Shown: piece after piece, positions 20,001 to 28,307 of the stretch
Layout: every line of letters starts with the position of its first letter
How positions within the stretch are numbered: position 1 is the first letter of the stretch
IMG/VR virus record: IMGVR_UViG_3300025010_000029
Location: 101,698-165,697 of that record
Source of the DNA: a virus
Length of the DNA stretch: 64,000 nt
Strand: one strand, 5' to 3'
Program-made: the position numbers and the translations under genes
Notes under the pieces: generated by a model
Seen by the model: the letters and a program-made list of their open reading frames with translations, nothing else
What the model was told of the DNA's origin: nothing
Databases searched by the model: none

Positions 20001-21781
20001 GTGTTCAGACTCAATTAGCAGAACAAGCTAAACAAATGGATCAAGCAATAGAAAATATGAAAAAAGGAATCACAGAAGGTACTTTTAAAGATGAGCAATT
20101 TTTAAAAGAAACAATAGAGAAAAGGAAAGCATTGTCTGCTGAGTGGTGGAATAAACAAAAAGAAATATCTGATAAACAAGCAGAGATAACATCCAGCGAA
20201 GTTGAAGAAGTAACAAATAAGATAAATGAATATAATAATGTAATAGCAATTTCTCAATCACAACAGGAAATGAATGAAAAAGGAACAAATGAATATAATA
20301 ATGCCTTAAAAGAAGAAGTTATTCAATATTCTAATATAGAATCTGCTTTAAAAGCAAAACAAGCAATATATCAAAAAGAGTTAACAGATACTTTTGTTGG
20401 CACTCTAAGATATGAAGAATTACAAAGAGCAATAAATGACACAACAAAAGAAATAATAGACAATGAAAAAGCATTATATGATAAAAAGAAACAAATTATA
20501 GATTATGCAATAGAAACAATAAAAAAAGCATATGAAAAACAAAAAGATATAGCAATAGATGCAATTGAAGAACAAATTGATGTAGAAAATGAAAGGCATA
20601 AACGAGTAAAAGAAAACATAGAAGATGAATCAAACCAATATAAAGAATCAGTAAATCAAAGGATAAAATTACTTGATGAATTATCTGATAAAGAAAATTA
20701 TGAAGCAGATATTAAAAAACTGAATGAAGAAAAGTTAGATATTCAAAAACAAATAGAATCATATGCTAATGACGATTCTTATGAAGCCAAATCAAGAAAA
20801 GAAGAATTGTCAAAACAATTGTCAGATAAAGAATTAGAAATACAAAAAGCACAAAAACAAAGAGAATTAGAATTAAGAAAAGATTCTTTAAATGATCAGT
20901 TGGATAAATATGAAAAAGAAGTTAAAGAGAAAGAAAAGGCTGAAGATAATAAGTATGATGCAGAAAAAGAAAGATTAGAAAAAATAAAAAATGATACAGA
21001 AAAACATTATCAAGATTTGATTGACAACGAACTTAACTATACTAATATTAGTAAAGAATTGATGAAAGGAAATATAGATAATACTATTTCAGAACTACAA
21101 AGATTATTAATATTTGTTAAAAATAATATTAGTAATTTAGGTTCAGGAGTTGGTAATACTCTTGCTAATGAAATAAATAATAGTATTGAACAAATAACAG
21201 GCAATTTAGGGAGTAACAATAATACAAATACAGGCAATACAGGAAGTAATACTACTCAACATAGTCAATATTATCCTTGGAAAACACAAATAAACCATAT
21301 TATATATGATAAAAAAATGTGGCAACAAGGATATGAAACAGGAAATCAACAAATGATGCTTGATGCTGAAAATGAAGCAAAAATTTATTATGATCAAATA
21401 CCAGATTATATTGCAAAATTATTACAAAGTATGAATTATAATAGTGCAAATGCATGGTATAAAACAAACGTATTTCATAAAGGAGATGTAGTTGGTGGTA
21501 CAGGTTCGAAAGAAGCTGAATTAATTGATAAAATATTTAATAAAGGGCAAAATGAACATATAAGTAAATTATTAAAAGGAGAAGTAGTATTATCACATTC
21601 TGCAATACAAAGAGTTGCACCTATATTAAATGCAGTAAATACTCCTTCTGTAAATGGAGGGAATAGTACTGTATATAATTTAGAGATGTATATTGCTAAT
21701 GTTAATGGAAATAAAGAAGGGGCGAACTTATTATTTACTGAAGTGAAAAAAGGAATTAATAAATTAGGAAAAAAATATTAA
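14021..21781 (+). CDS. Tape measure protein with M23 peptidase and lytic transglycosylase-like domains
   Basis: A 2586-residue protein that sets tail length. Long coiled coils fill the N-terminus. A TP901-1-type tape-measure core spans about residues 540-740 (VMKAISVFGTYTSTMEQVL, SQIQ/GADEL repeats). Hydrophobic segments occur near 860 and 985. An M23 peptidase domain covers about 1630-1745, with zinc ligands H1649 and D1653 (HEGID) and H1734-x-H1736 (HLHYG). A lysozyme/transglycosylase-like domain follows, about 1770-1890, with LILAIGEQETNWG and E1806 as probable catalytic acid. Coiled coils rich in Glu/Lys occupy 2170-2350. Both enzyme domains would open the cell wall during DNA injection. 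SD AGAAGTGAT. Confidence 0.93.
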   Translation: MNDMLSMQVSAILNITQKDLQTQLNTIRQQINETPLEIKINIDKTILSDLKEFTKAVKDINIVHKEQKQVIREEIDVIKELDGVTKTYTKTVLANGVVKERIKNVVDKNKQAIIDATKAEGKVLDELTSKYGKLTNEVIRKNAAEKETSRSMTYKDLNGRMTTVNTAGGKSTSFVERYNKEAQDRLIANLEVYKSRLNNALDKSINTITKQTAGKIDTTQLTKLKTDLNGLNVGLPNLDKSMKTINQDIKNTINNIKLEIAELNRLDVIQAQKNKFINGLTRMSNNNTTSMYMSQEEINNVKKLINSLNDLNKTSLQKIRDEIAKLGQTASNRMFTTRTLQSLEIEKTKLSDSLNKLTNSNIGKLIPETEINKVKLLISEFNTLDKVKLQNIKNQIGNLRQEANKLFDMQQAQKTLDIYKRQAEINVQSANRKYSGLVNVEELKKYQQAVNALKVNPNIQNQMAQLSMRYREITESAKNSASAMNTASKSAMTFGQSLKVAFEKFPIWIIASTAVMDFIHKIQDAFSYMLEMSQLFTNLQMEMTEKNLNFDEITESTVRYANALSSTSSEVMKAISVFGTYTSTMEQVLQRSEAAIVLANISGRSMLEVSDDLMSAQIQFKKGADELMGVVDTYASVARNLQVDFPKALGEISAGMKYVGTVATEAKIPLEDLSAMLGTLIETTRRSGQQVSNGLKTIVSRISNVGDEVNPEDFKKIEKTFNDVGVSIKKDAETIRPVNDILKDMADKWETISDVQQQQIAKDAAGIYQRNIFLALMKNYNKVLENTESAYNSQGVALSKQEIFARSLTASINQLTNSWQQFYLSVINNNVTKTLIDSSKLMLDSFTNLSDSIGGLPLVLTTALLGTSMFFSGFRNKMNTVIGEINSVKALQAKNITPSFTMGNVGVYSATLTKLITGVKTFNSNLNASKIAFATTYGTMPTKLESIKLGFNALTMGIRGTTVATLALRTATVAWQTVATLGLAVAFTYAMSGIIKYIDNLINKTEKAKQAFEELNNETLNLRDEISDSQKLIKIYDELSKKATLTAEEKDRLADATEKLATLYPNAIELYDAEGKAIDLNKDKLNEYLKVKEKELEYKRQELSASYNKSADQDVTTINNNIKSIENYNNELKELEEQKNKWIQLGKANKSNNVYQDILSDIEKITKERNKLQNETNNLIENNKTGLKAVLQGTDGFKNLNTQELNNFINSLMSIKDIYKEIEKNGAQTFGDKITKSGFINAYNDINKEFNKLSKNTNRTQQDIDNFNNNAVNKLTQNLQQFGSITGNIAENIIKNQFTLSVIEAKENIVDFSNAIELIQNTTIETSDKIELYNQILEKSKESNNDAAQEVMKHVDKHKDLYDVVQVENGILVLNTAKLNDLKNKTIETAIATNNAEINKAKIVSTQTTARLAQYQLEIEKLNTLLKIQEAYLKISNSLYTQYSTGKIDNNELFSKLDQAKKDVTDIYVANRLDSLKNMNDAEKLFEEWKTERGYSSDIKDSKEMSAMRDKIYGYVELKQAVEKANAVINTPNLGVKDSYSTSDAKSAESLVWEIVTNEIKKYDNALKSLEDTTSNMVKGSKARRDSLHAENLKIKEQIDYLKAQKDGLDTISIISNYSASNGKLPNPIPGTQLKDSFGAPRDGGARKHEGIDIMADRGTEIHSTTSGKVLSAGNTGAKGGWGVTISDPQGNTHYYAHMNTDPSKILGIGQEILAGQVIGYVGDSGNAKGGATHLHYGIKDSNNKAINPYDLLTNDISTQKSVTVNTSQSAINKYGISPEIVNTVLSLAQKYNVDPALILAIGEQETNWGKSGDGKKGMYLGYGSYDSGSDYSQAGLENQVEKAVKKMKAWGMSPGNVSFDRLNQGNNGNLPTGIYATSNEWQNGVWNLYKEFSNGQMTTALSGGLSKSELSYEKLVEDRIKHQEEINAKILELEKKFAQNSKDWYTDLWQESDNIINEFEQKSNFSKMFSESMSKSSPEYREQLSIQKNNTIGVQTQLAEQAKQMDQAIENMKKGITEGTFKDEQFLKETIEKRKALSAEWWNKQKEISDKQAEITSSEVEEVTNKINEYNNVIAISQSQQEMNEKGTNEYNNALKEEVIQYSNIESALKAKQAIYQKELTDTFVGTLRYEELQRAINDTTKEIIDNEKALYDKKKQIIDYAIETIKKAYEKQKDIAIDAIEEQIDVENERHKRVKENIEDESNQYKESVNQRIKLLDELSDKENYEADIKKLNEEKLDIQKQIESYANDDSYEAKSRKEELSKQLSDKELEIQKAQKQRELELRKDSLNDQLDKYEKEVKEKEKAEDNKYDAEKERLEKIKNDTEKHYQDLIDNELNYTNISKELMKGNIDNTISELQRLLIFVKNNISNLGSGVGNTLANEINNSIEQITGNLGSNNNTNTGNTGSNTTQHSQYYPWKTQINHIIYDKKMWQQGYETGNQQMMLDAENEAKIYYDQIPDYIAKLLQSMNYNSANAWYKTNVFHKGDVVGGTGSKEAELIDKIFNKGQNEHISKLLKGEVVLSHSAIQRVAPILNAVNTPSVNGGNSTVYNLEMYIANVNGNKEGANLLFTEVKKGINKLGKKY

Positions 21782-21785
21782 AAAT

Positions 21786-21817
21786 AAAATAGAGTAGATA
21801 AATATCTACTCTATTTT
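21786..21817 (+). terminator. Hairpin terminator after tape measure gene
   Basis: Fourteen- to fifteen-base-pair perfect stem AAAATAGAGTAGAT/ATCTACTCTATTTT with a minimal loop, 5 bases after the tape measure stop codon and followed by ATTTATT. Confidence 0.8.
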
Positions 21818-21840
21818 ATTTATTAAATGGAGGTGATATA

Positions 21841-22614
21841 TTGACAATTCGTGCATCAGAATATTTTATATTTAATAATGAGTATTCAACTAATTATGGA
21901 ATAAAAAATTGTAATATACAAACTGGAATACAAGAAGAATTATTTATGCATTCAAGAGAGATTCTAACTACACAAATCAAAGGAAAAGAATCGCCTTATT
22001 TACAATATATTAAACCCTCGCCTTTAAAGCTTAATATTACATTGGTGTTTGAGGAAGATTTTAATTTTGAAAAGTTAAATAATCTTGCTTACTTATTAAA
22101 CCAACCATATTATGTTCCAATGATATTTTCTGAAGATTTGCATAAAATATATTATGTATTATTATCAGATGATAGTAATTTAAATCATAATTGTATAAAT
22201 CAAGGATACGTTACTTTAACATTTATATGTAATTCTCCTTATATATATTCATCTATTTATAAAAGCCCTTTATACGATTTAACAAGTAATCCTACATATA
22301 CAGATATTGAATTCGTTAATTTTGGATATGTAGACTGTATGCCTGAATTATACTTAAGTAAAATAGGAAATGGAGATTTTTCAATAATTAATTTATCAGA
22401 TGGAGGAAAAGAATTTAAATTTATAAATTTAATTGATGAAGAAGAAATTAGTGTTAATAATGAATTAAAACTTATTACAACATCATTGTCAGCAACAAAT
22501 CGTTATGATAATTTTAATTTTAAATTTTTAAGTATGAATCGTGGTAAAAACATATTAAGAATTACAGGAACAGCACAATTTTATTTTAAATATCAATTTA
22601 AATTTTTATCTTAA
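21841..22614 (+). CDS. Distal tail protein (Dit)
   Basis: A 257-residue beta-rich protein of the SPP1 gp19.1/Dit type that forms the hexameric hub at the tail tip and holds the fibres. The N-terminal region (SSEYFIFNN-type start, KGKESPYLQYIKPSPLKLNITLVFEE) and a following galectin-like C-terminal half (FVNFGYVDCMPELYLSK, DGGKEFKFINL) fit this family. It starts at TTG 7 bases after GGAGG, and lies between tape measure and Tal, the canonical position. Confidence 0.8.
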   Translation: MTIRASEYFIFNNEYSTNYGIKNCNIQTGIQEELFMHSREILTTQIKGKESPYLQYIKPSPLKLNITLVFEEDFNFEKLNNLAYLLNQPYYVPMIFSEDLHKIYYVLLSDDSNLNHNCINQGYVTLTFICNSPYIYSSIYKSPLYDLTSNPTYTDIEFVNFGYVDCMPELYLSKIGNGDFSIINLSDGGKEFKFINLIDEEEISVNNELKLITTSLSATNRYDNFNFKFLSMNRGKNILRITGTAQFYFKYQFKFLS

Positions 22615-22639
22615 CTTAAAATTAGGAGGTGAATCAATA

Positions 22640-25600
22640 ATGTTTGAGTTAGATTTATCTAAAATAAATGAAGAACCAAAATTATACATCTGTAAACCAA
22701 ATTTAAATTTTTCAACTATTGGCATATTAAATGATGCATTTAATATAAAAATAGATTATAAATTATCACAAATAAATGAATTAAACTTTTCTATCTTCAC
22801 AGATATTGAAATTAATCATGAATTAGTTAGAAATCCTAACTATGAATTATTGAAATATAGATATTTAATTAGATATGAATATAATAATTACAAGGAATAT
22901 TTTATAACAAATGTTCCAGAAGATGTTTCAGATGATTCTGGTTATGTAAAAAATATAACTTGTTATTCTTTAGCATATTCATTAAATGATGAAATAATAA
23001 ATAGCTATAAATCTAATAATTCAATAAATGCAACACAAGCTTTAAATGATATATTATTGGATACTGCATGGAGCGTAGGAAATATAGATGCTAGTTTTGA
23101 TATTATGTATAGACAATTTGATATATCAGGAAAAACAGCATTAGATGCTGTATATGATATTGCTAATACATTTAGTGCAGTAGTCATATTTGATAGTATT
23201 AATTATAAAATACATTTACACAAAACAGAAGATGGCTTAGATGAAGGACTTATTTTTGACTATGGTAAATATATTAAAGATATATCTAGCAAAATAAATC
23301 CTGATGATTTTGCTACTCAATTATATGTATATGGTAAAAATAATTTAACCATTAGTACAGCTAATGTTAATGGAAGTCCACATTTACAAAACTATATGTT
23401 TTATGTATTTCCTTTCGAAAGAGATGAAAATAGAAATGTATTAAAACGTTCTGATTATATGAGTGATGAATTATGTCATGCAATATTAGATTATAATATA
23501 TTATTAGAAAGCAAAGAAGGGGAATATAATACATTATATAATAATAAAATAAATTATATAGATATTGTTAATACTAAAACAACAGAGTTAACAGATATAA
23601 AAACATCAATGTTAGTTATACTTGACTCTTTATATCTGGCACAAGCAAATAATTTACCTACTTCTGAGTTAATTTTACAAAGAGATAATAAACAAATAGA
23701 AATTGATAATAAAATAAAAGAAATTAAATCAGTATTATTTAGTATAAACATTACTAATGGTTGTGTTGCCAGTGGAAATATTAATATAACAATTGATGAT
23801 AAATCTATGGATATACCATTAACAGCAAATGATAATATTAACAATGTCGCTTTAAAAATTAATAACTATATTAATAGTAAATATTATAATGTTGATAATA
23901 ATTTTCCTTTAAACCCACTGATTAAATGTAGTGTTGTCAATGGAGTTATTAATGTGATTTATTTTACTACCAAAAATAATTTAGATGTTAATGTTACATA
24001 TAATGATATAGATAATACAGGTATTGCATTAAATATTGGAGATAAAATTAATAATGGATTAGAAAATTTAGTAAGCAATATTAATAGTCAAATGTCAACT
24101 TTGTTTACTTTATTATCAATGGAAAATAATTTTACTATTAATAATATTACTGAGTTAAAAAGATCGTTTATAAATAAAAAAATAATAAGAAATGAATATA
24201 TATCAGATGCTAAAGAATTATTAATATGGGGGAAAAAAGAGTTTGAAAAATATTATTATCCTCCAACAATAATAGAATTGTCTATTGTAGATTTGTTTAG
24301 ATGTATAGATATTGGATGTCAAGTTGATAAAAATAAATTGCAATTAGAAGAAATAGTAAGAGTTAGATATGAAAAATTTAATATTGATATAAAAGCAAAG
24401 ATAATAGAATTAAGTATAGATTTTGAAAATAGTGATATTAGTGTTGTAATAAGTAATATTTCAGAAATAAACAGAGATAAAGATAAATTTATTAAATTAT
24501 TAAATCAAAGCATTAACAGTGCAATGACATTAGAAGTAAATAAAGAGAATTGGAGCGATATAACAACAGCAAATAATAATATAGCTAACATAATGGATAT
24601 ATTACGTGGTAATATAAAAAATGAAATAAATTTAGCTTCTAATGAGACAGTAACACTAAACAAAAGTGGGTTGACAGCAGTTGACATAAATGATCCAAAT
24701 AGATTTATCAGAATAACACATAGTTGTTTAGGATTAACAAAAACTGGAGGCAACACATATGAAACTGCAATAACACCAGATGGAGTAATAGCAGAAAAAT
24801 TAATAGGTAAAATATTAGCAGGAATAAATTTAACAATTGATGCATCAGATTCGCAGGGAAATAAAACATTTGAAGTAAATCAAAATGGTGTAAAAATTTC
24901 AGGTTTAGCTTTAGAGATAACAAATGGTGGTATACCAGAATCACAAATAAACCCAACCTCCGTAGCAAATTGGAATTCTGCATCCCAAGAAGCACAAGAT
25001 TACGCAGATGCAATATTAAATATATTTAAAACTACAACATATAATACAGATATAACAAATTTACAATCACAAATAGATGGGAATATTACAACTTGGTTTT
25101 ATGATTATGAACCTACATTAATTAATATCCCTACAAGTAATTGGACTACAGATGAAGATAAAAATAATCATTTGGGGGATCTGTTTTATAATATTACAAC
25201 TGGATATGCTTATAGATTTGCATTTAATATAACATATCAATGGATTAAAATTACAGATACAGATGTAACTAAAGCTCTAGCTGATGCTTCAAAAGCACAA
25301 GATACTGCTGATAATAAACGTAGAGTGTTTATGTCACAGCCAATTCCGCCTTATGATATTGGTGATTTGTGGAGGATAGAAGGAGAAACTGATTTAAAAA
25401 TTTGTACTACTCCTAAAATAATTGATCAATTATATTTTGTTACAGATTGGGTATATGCTACAGATGTTCAAACTTGGGTAAACACACAAATATCTGAAAT
25501 TGATACTTCTATTGCTACACTACAATCAAATATTGATCAATTCTCTAGTGATTTAGTATTAAGCTTATCAGAAGCAAATACATTAAAACTTTCATTAGAT

Positions 25601-27631
25601 AACGTTACAGCAGAATCTACAGATATCATTAATATTGCTACAAGCTTAGGAATTACCACTGAAAAAAATAATTATTCAATAGCATTAACAACTTTAATTG
25701 ATTATCTAAATACTAATTGGTTAGGGAAAACGTATCCATTAACAATTACTTTAACTCAAAGAACAAATGTAACTACTTATTTTCAAAATGTTGAATCCAA
25801 TAAATCAGTTTTAATTAATAAAATTACAGCAGTTAGAGAACAAAATGCTAATTTATATTCTGATGCTAATTTAAATGATTTTATTGATAATATTTATGTA
25901 GCAGATCAATTAAATATACAATCTCAAATTGATGGGAAAATTGAATCATATTTTACTACAACAGATCCTAATATTTGGTTAGAAGTAGATAGAGTGAAAC
26001 ATGACGGAGATATGTGGTATAATACTTCAACTAAATTATTAAAACGATATAATTCGTCAACTAATATATGGGAATTGATAGAAGATCAAAAAGCTATTGA
26101 TGCTTATAATAACGCATCTGTTGCACAAGATACAGCAGATGGTAAAAGAAGGGTTTTTGTTGCACAACCTGTCCCTCCCTATGACATTGGTGATTTGTGG
26201 ACACAAGGTATTAGTGGAGATTTAATGAGATGTACAGTAGCTAAATTATCAGGTACTTATACTATTACAGATTGGATTTTAGCAACTAAATACACTGATG
26301 ATACTATAGCAAATCAAGCACAACAAGATGCTATTAATGCACAAAATACAGCAAATATTGCAAATGCATTGCTTGCAGATTTGGCAAATGATAATAAATT
26401 AACAGCTTCAGAAAAACAATTAACAAAACAAGAATGGGATATTATAATGTCTGAAAAATCTATAATTGAATCCCAAGCAAATTATTATGGTATAGTAACA
26501 GAATTAACAAATTATAATAATAGTTATTCAACATTAAATACATATATAACACCATTATTAACAGATTTAACTACAACAAGTGATATTGAAGGAACAACTT
26601 TTAGAAATAATTTTAAAGTATATTATGATAATAGAACAACATTACTCACTGCAATATCAAATAAAGCAAAATTATTAGCAGATAATGCACAGGCAACCGC
26701 AAATAATAGTGTACAGCAAGGAACATTGTATAATGGTGTAAAACTAGATAGTGTTGATGGATTAGCAGTTACAAGATCAGATAACAAATCAAGATCAATA
26801 TTAAATGCTACAGATGGATTGAAAATACAAATAGGGGATGGGACAGGAAATACGTGGACAGATAAATTATATGCTGATACAAATGGAAATTTAAACTTAC
26901 TTGGAAATTTAATAGTTGGGGCAGGAAATATTATAGTAAAAGCAGACAACAATGGTTTATATGCTGGAAATTCAGTATTTGCATCTGCACCATTTAGAGT
27001 AGATATGAATGGTAATTTATCAGCAAATAGTGTAGATATTAAAGGTAATATTGATTGTGATTTATTAAAAATAAGTGGAGTTAGTATTCTTGATGAATTA
27101 AATCAAAAAATTAATGGTACATATTTAGCAGATAATAGCATTGGTGCATCAAAAATAAAAACCAACGAATTAATCGTTGGTACAAATATTACTATGGGTG
27201 CGAATGCAAGTATAACTTGGGGACAAATAACAAGTCAACCATTTATACCTGTAACTGCTAGTGATGTTGGAGCAGTTGCAGTAAATAGCTATGTTACAAC
27301 ACTTCCTAACTTTATTCAATCAACAAAAATAACTCAAACAAGAATAGAAAGTCCAGAAATAGTAGGAGGAAGTATTGCAAGTAATACAACTATTGATGTT
27401 GGTACAGATGCGAAAATAGGACGCAACTTATTTTTAACAGCAGAGGAACTTAGTACAATATTTTGGAAAGATATATTAAATGTAGAATATGGAAGAATAG
27501 AAATGGAATCGCCAGCAAAAAGATTATCAATATATGGAACTAATGCAACTCAAATTGGTATAACTGGAAAAAATACATATATAAATGGAAATGTTACATT
27601 CGAAAATCCAATAGTTGCAAAATTTGGGTAA
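22640..27631 (+). CDS. Tail-associated protein (Tal)/central fibre with internal duplication
   Basis: A 1663-residue tail tip protein. Residues about 1-640 resemble the Tal/gp18 baseplate hub (LRYRYLIRYEYNNYKEYF, then FDISGKTALDAVYDIANTF). The middle holds two copies of a module of about 280 residues, starting near 811 and 1095. Each copy has QSQIDG, then GDLFYN or GDMWYN, then AQDTADxKRRVF with PPYDIGDLW, then a helical part. The C-terminus (about 1400-1663) is a repetitive beta-rich fibre. The hub end joins Dit; the distal part probably contacts the host. The ATG follows TTAGGAGG by 10 bases. Confidence 0.8.
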   Translation: MFELDLSKINEEPKLYICKPNLNFSTIGILNDAFNIKIDYKLSQINELNFSIFTDIEINHELVRNPNYELLKYRYLIRYEYNNYKEYFITNVPEDVSDDSGYVKNITCYSLAYSLNDEIINSYKSNNSINATQALNDILLDTAWSVGNIDASFDIMYRQFDISGKTALDAVYDIANTFSAVVIFDSINYKIHLHKTEDGLDEGLIFDYGKYIKDISSKINPDDFATQLYVYGKNNLTISTANVNGSPHLQNYMFYVFPFERDENRNVLKRSDYMSDELCHAILDYNILLESKEGEYNTLYNNKINYIDIVNTKTTELTDIKTSMLVILDSLYLAQANNLPTSELILQRDNKQIEIDNKIKEIKSVLFSINITNGCVASGNINITIDDKSMDIPLTANDNINNVALKINNYINSKYYNVDNNFPLNPLIKCSVVNGVINVIYFTTKNNLDVNVTYNDIDNTGIALNIGDKINNGLENLVSNINSQMSTLFTLLSMENNFTINNITELKRSFINKKIIRNEYISDAKELLIWGKKEFEKYYYPPTIIELSIVDLFRCIDIGCQVDKNKLQLEEIVRVRYEKFNIDIKAKIIELSIDFENSDISVVISNISEINRDKDKFIKLLNQSINSAMTLEVNKENWSDITTANNNIANIMDILRGNIKNEINLASNETVTLNKSGLTAVDINDPNRFIRITHSCLGLTKTGGNTYETAITPDGVIAEKLIGKILAGINLTIDASDSQGNKTFEVNQNGVKISGLALEITNGGIPESQINPTSVANWNSASQEAQDYADAILNIFKTTTYNTDITNLQSQIDGNITTWFYDYEPTLINIPTSNWTTDEDKNNHLGDLFYNITTGYAYRFAFNITYQWIKITDTDVTKALADASKAQDTADNKRRVFMSQPIPPYDIGDLWRIEGETDLKICTTPKIIDQLYFVTDWVYATDVQTWVNTQISEIDTSIATLQSNIDQFSSDLVLSLSEANTLKLSLDNVTAESTDIINIATSLGITTEKNNYSIALTTLIDYLNTNWLGKTYPLTITLTQRTNVTTYFQNVESNKSVLINKITAVREQNANLYSDANLNDFIDNIYVADQLNIQSQIDGKIESYFTTTDPNIWLEVDRVKHDGDMWYNTSTKLLKRYNSSTNIWELIEDQKAIDAYNNASVAQDTADGKRRVFVAQPVPPYDIGDLWTQGISGDLMRCTVAKLSGTYTITDWILATKYTDDTIANQAQQDAINAQNTANIANALLADLANDNKLTASEKQLTKQEWDIIMSEKSIIESQANYYGIVTELTNYNNSYSTLNTYITPLLTDLTTTSDIEGTTFRNNFKVYYDNRTTLLTAISNKAKLLADNAQATANNSVQQGTLYNGVKLDSVDGLAVTRSDNKSRSILNATDGLKIQIGDGTGNTWTDKLYADTNGNLNLLGNLIVGAGNIIVKADNNGLYAGNSVFASAPFRVDMNGNLSANSVDIKGNIDCDLLKISGVSILDELNQKINGTYLADNSIGASKIKTNELIVGTNITMGANASITWGQITSQPFIPVTASDVGAVAVNSYVTTLPNFIQSTKITQTRIESPEIVGGSIASNTTIDVGTDAKIGRNLFLTAEELSTIFWKDILNVEYGRIEMESPAKRLSIYGTNATQIGITGKNTYINGNVTFENPIVAKFG

Positions 27632-27635
27632 TAAT

Positions 27636-28145
27636 CTATTTCTTTAAAATATTATTTAAAAAATACTCATATTTTACATAAGTTCTATCTCTGTAAATAA
27701 TATAATTAACATTATCTATTCGCATACCTGTACCATTAAATATACCTAGATATTTATCATTTAAATTACTACAATTAGCAAATACAACATTATTAATGTC
27801 AATAAATTCTATATTATCTTTAATATATTTATCAAGTGTTAATGTATTTAATTGTGTTGTATTTTTATTTTGTTCAATTTCAATTTGTTTTAATTCATCA
27901 TTCCATTTAATATTACAATGTAATAAATCACCTATTTTCTTTAGTGGAATATAAGTATTGCCATCATAATTTAATACAGGTAATTCAGAGGTATATTGTG
28001 TTCCATTAACTAGAATAGGATAATTTACTTTTTGTAATACGTATTGTTTTACTGGTTCGGCAAAAGCAATTGTGGAACAAAATAATGTACCCATAATAAT
28101 TCCTGAAATAAAATATTTAATTTTTTGTGTATTAAATTTAAACAT
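27636..28145 (-). CDS. Secreted stalk-domain protein (copper amine oxidase-like N-terminal domain), moron
   Basis: The only reverse-strand gene within the late module. The 169-residue product begins with a signal peptide (charged n-region, hydrophobic IMGTLFCSTIAFA, likely cleavage after AFA) and continues with a copper amine oxidase N-terminal-like stalk domain (VNYPILVNGTQY...LPVLNYDGNTYIPLKKIGDLL, then IKWNDELKQIEI). This domain is common in surface proteins of clostridia and other Bacillota. A promoter with extended -10 lies upstream (28203-28211) and an SD AAAAAGGAGAG precedes ATG. Its position and strand suggest a moron expressed independently, perhaps modifying the host surface; that role is inference. 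Confidence 0.7.
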   Translation of the reverse strand: MFKFNTQKIKYFISGIIMGTLFCSTIAFAEPVKQYVLQKVNYPILVNGTQYTSELPVLNYDGNTYIPLKKIGDLLHCNIKWNDELKQIEIEQNKNTTQLNTLTLDKYIKDNIEFIDINNVVFANCSNLNDKYLGIFNGTGMRIDNVNYIIYRDRTYVKYEYFLNNILKK

Positions 28146-28202
28146 TAATAATCTCTCCTTTTTTTAATTAGTATATTTATAATATATCCATATTATATGT
28201 TT

Positions 28203-28211
28203 ATTATACCA
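28203..28211 (-). promoter_or_regulatory. Extended -10 promoter of the moron gene
   Basis: On the minus strand the element reads TGGTATAAT, a perfect extended -10, about 60 bases upstream of the moron start codon. The -35 region is weak, which is compatible with an extended -10. Confidence 0.55.
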
Positions 28212-28307
28212 TATATGCTTGTGTTTGTATTGAAAAATTTGTCGAATAATTTGTAATAAATATAAAATATTATTAATAAATTTATATATTGAAGGTGGTG
28301 ACTTAAT

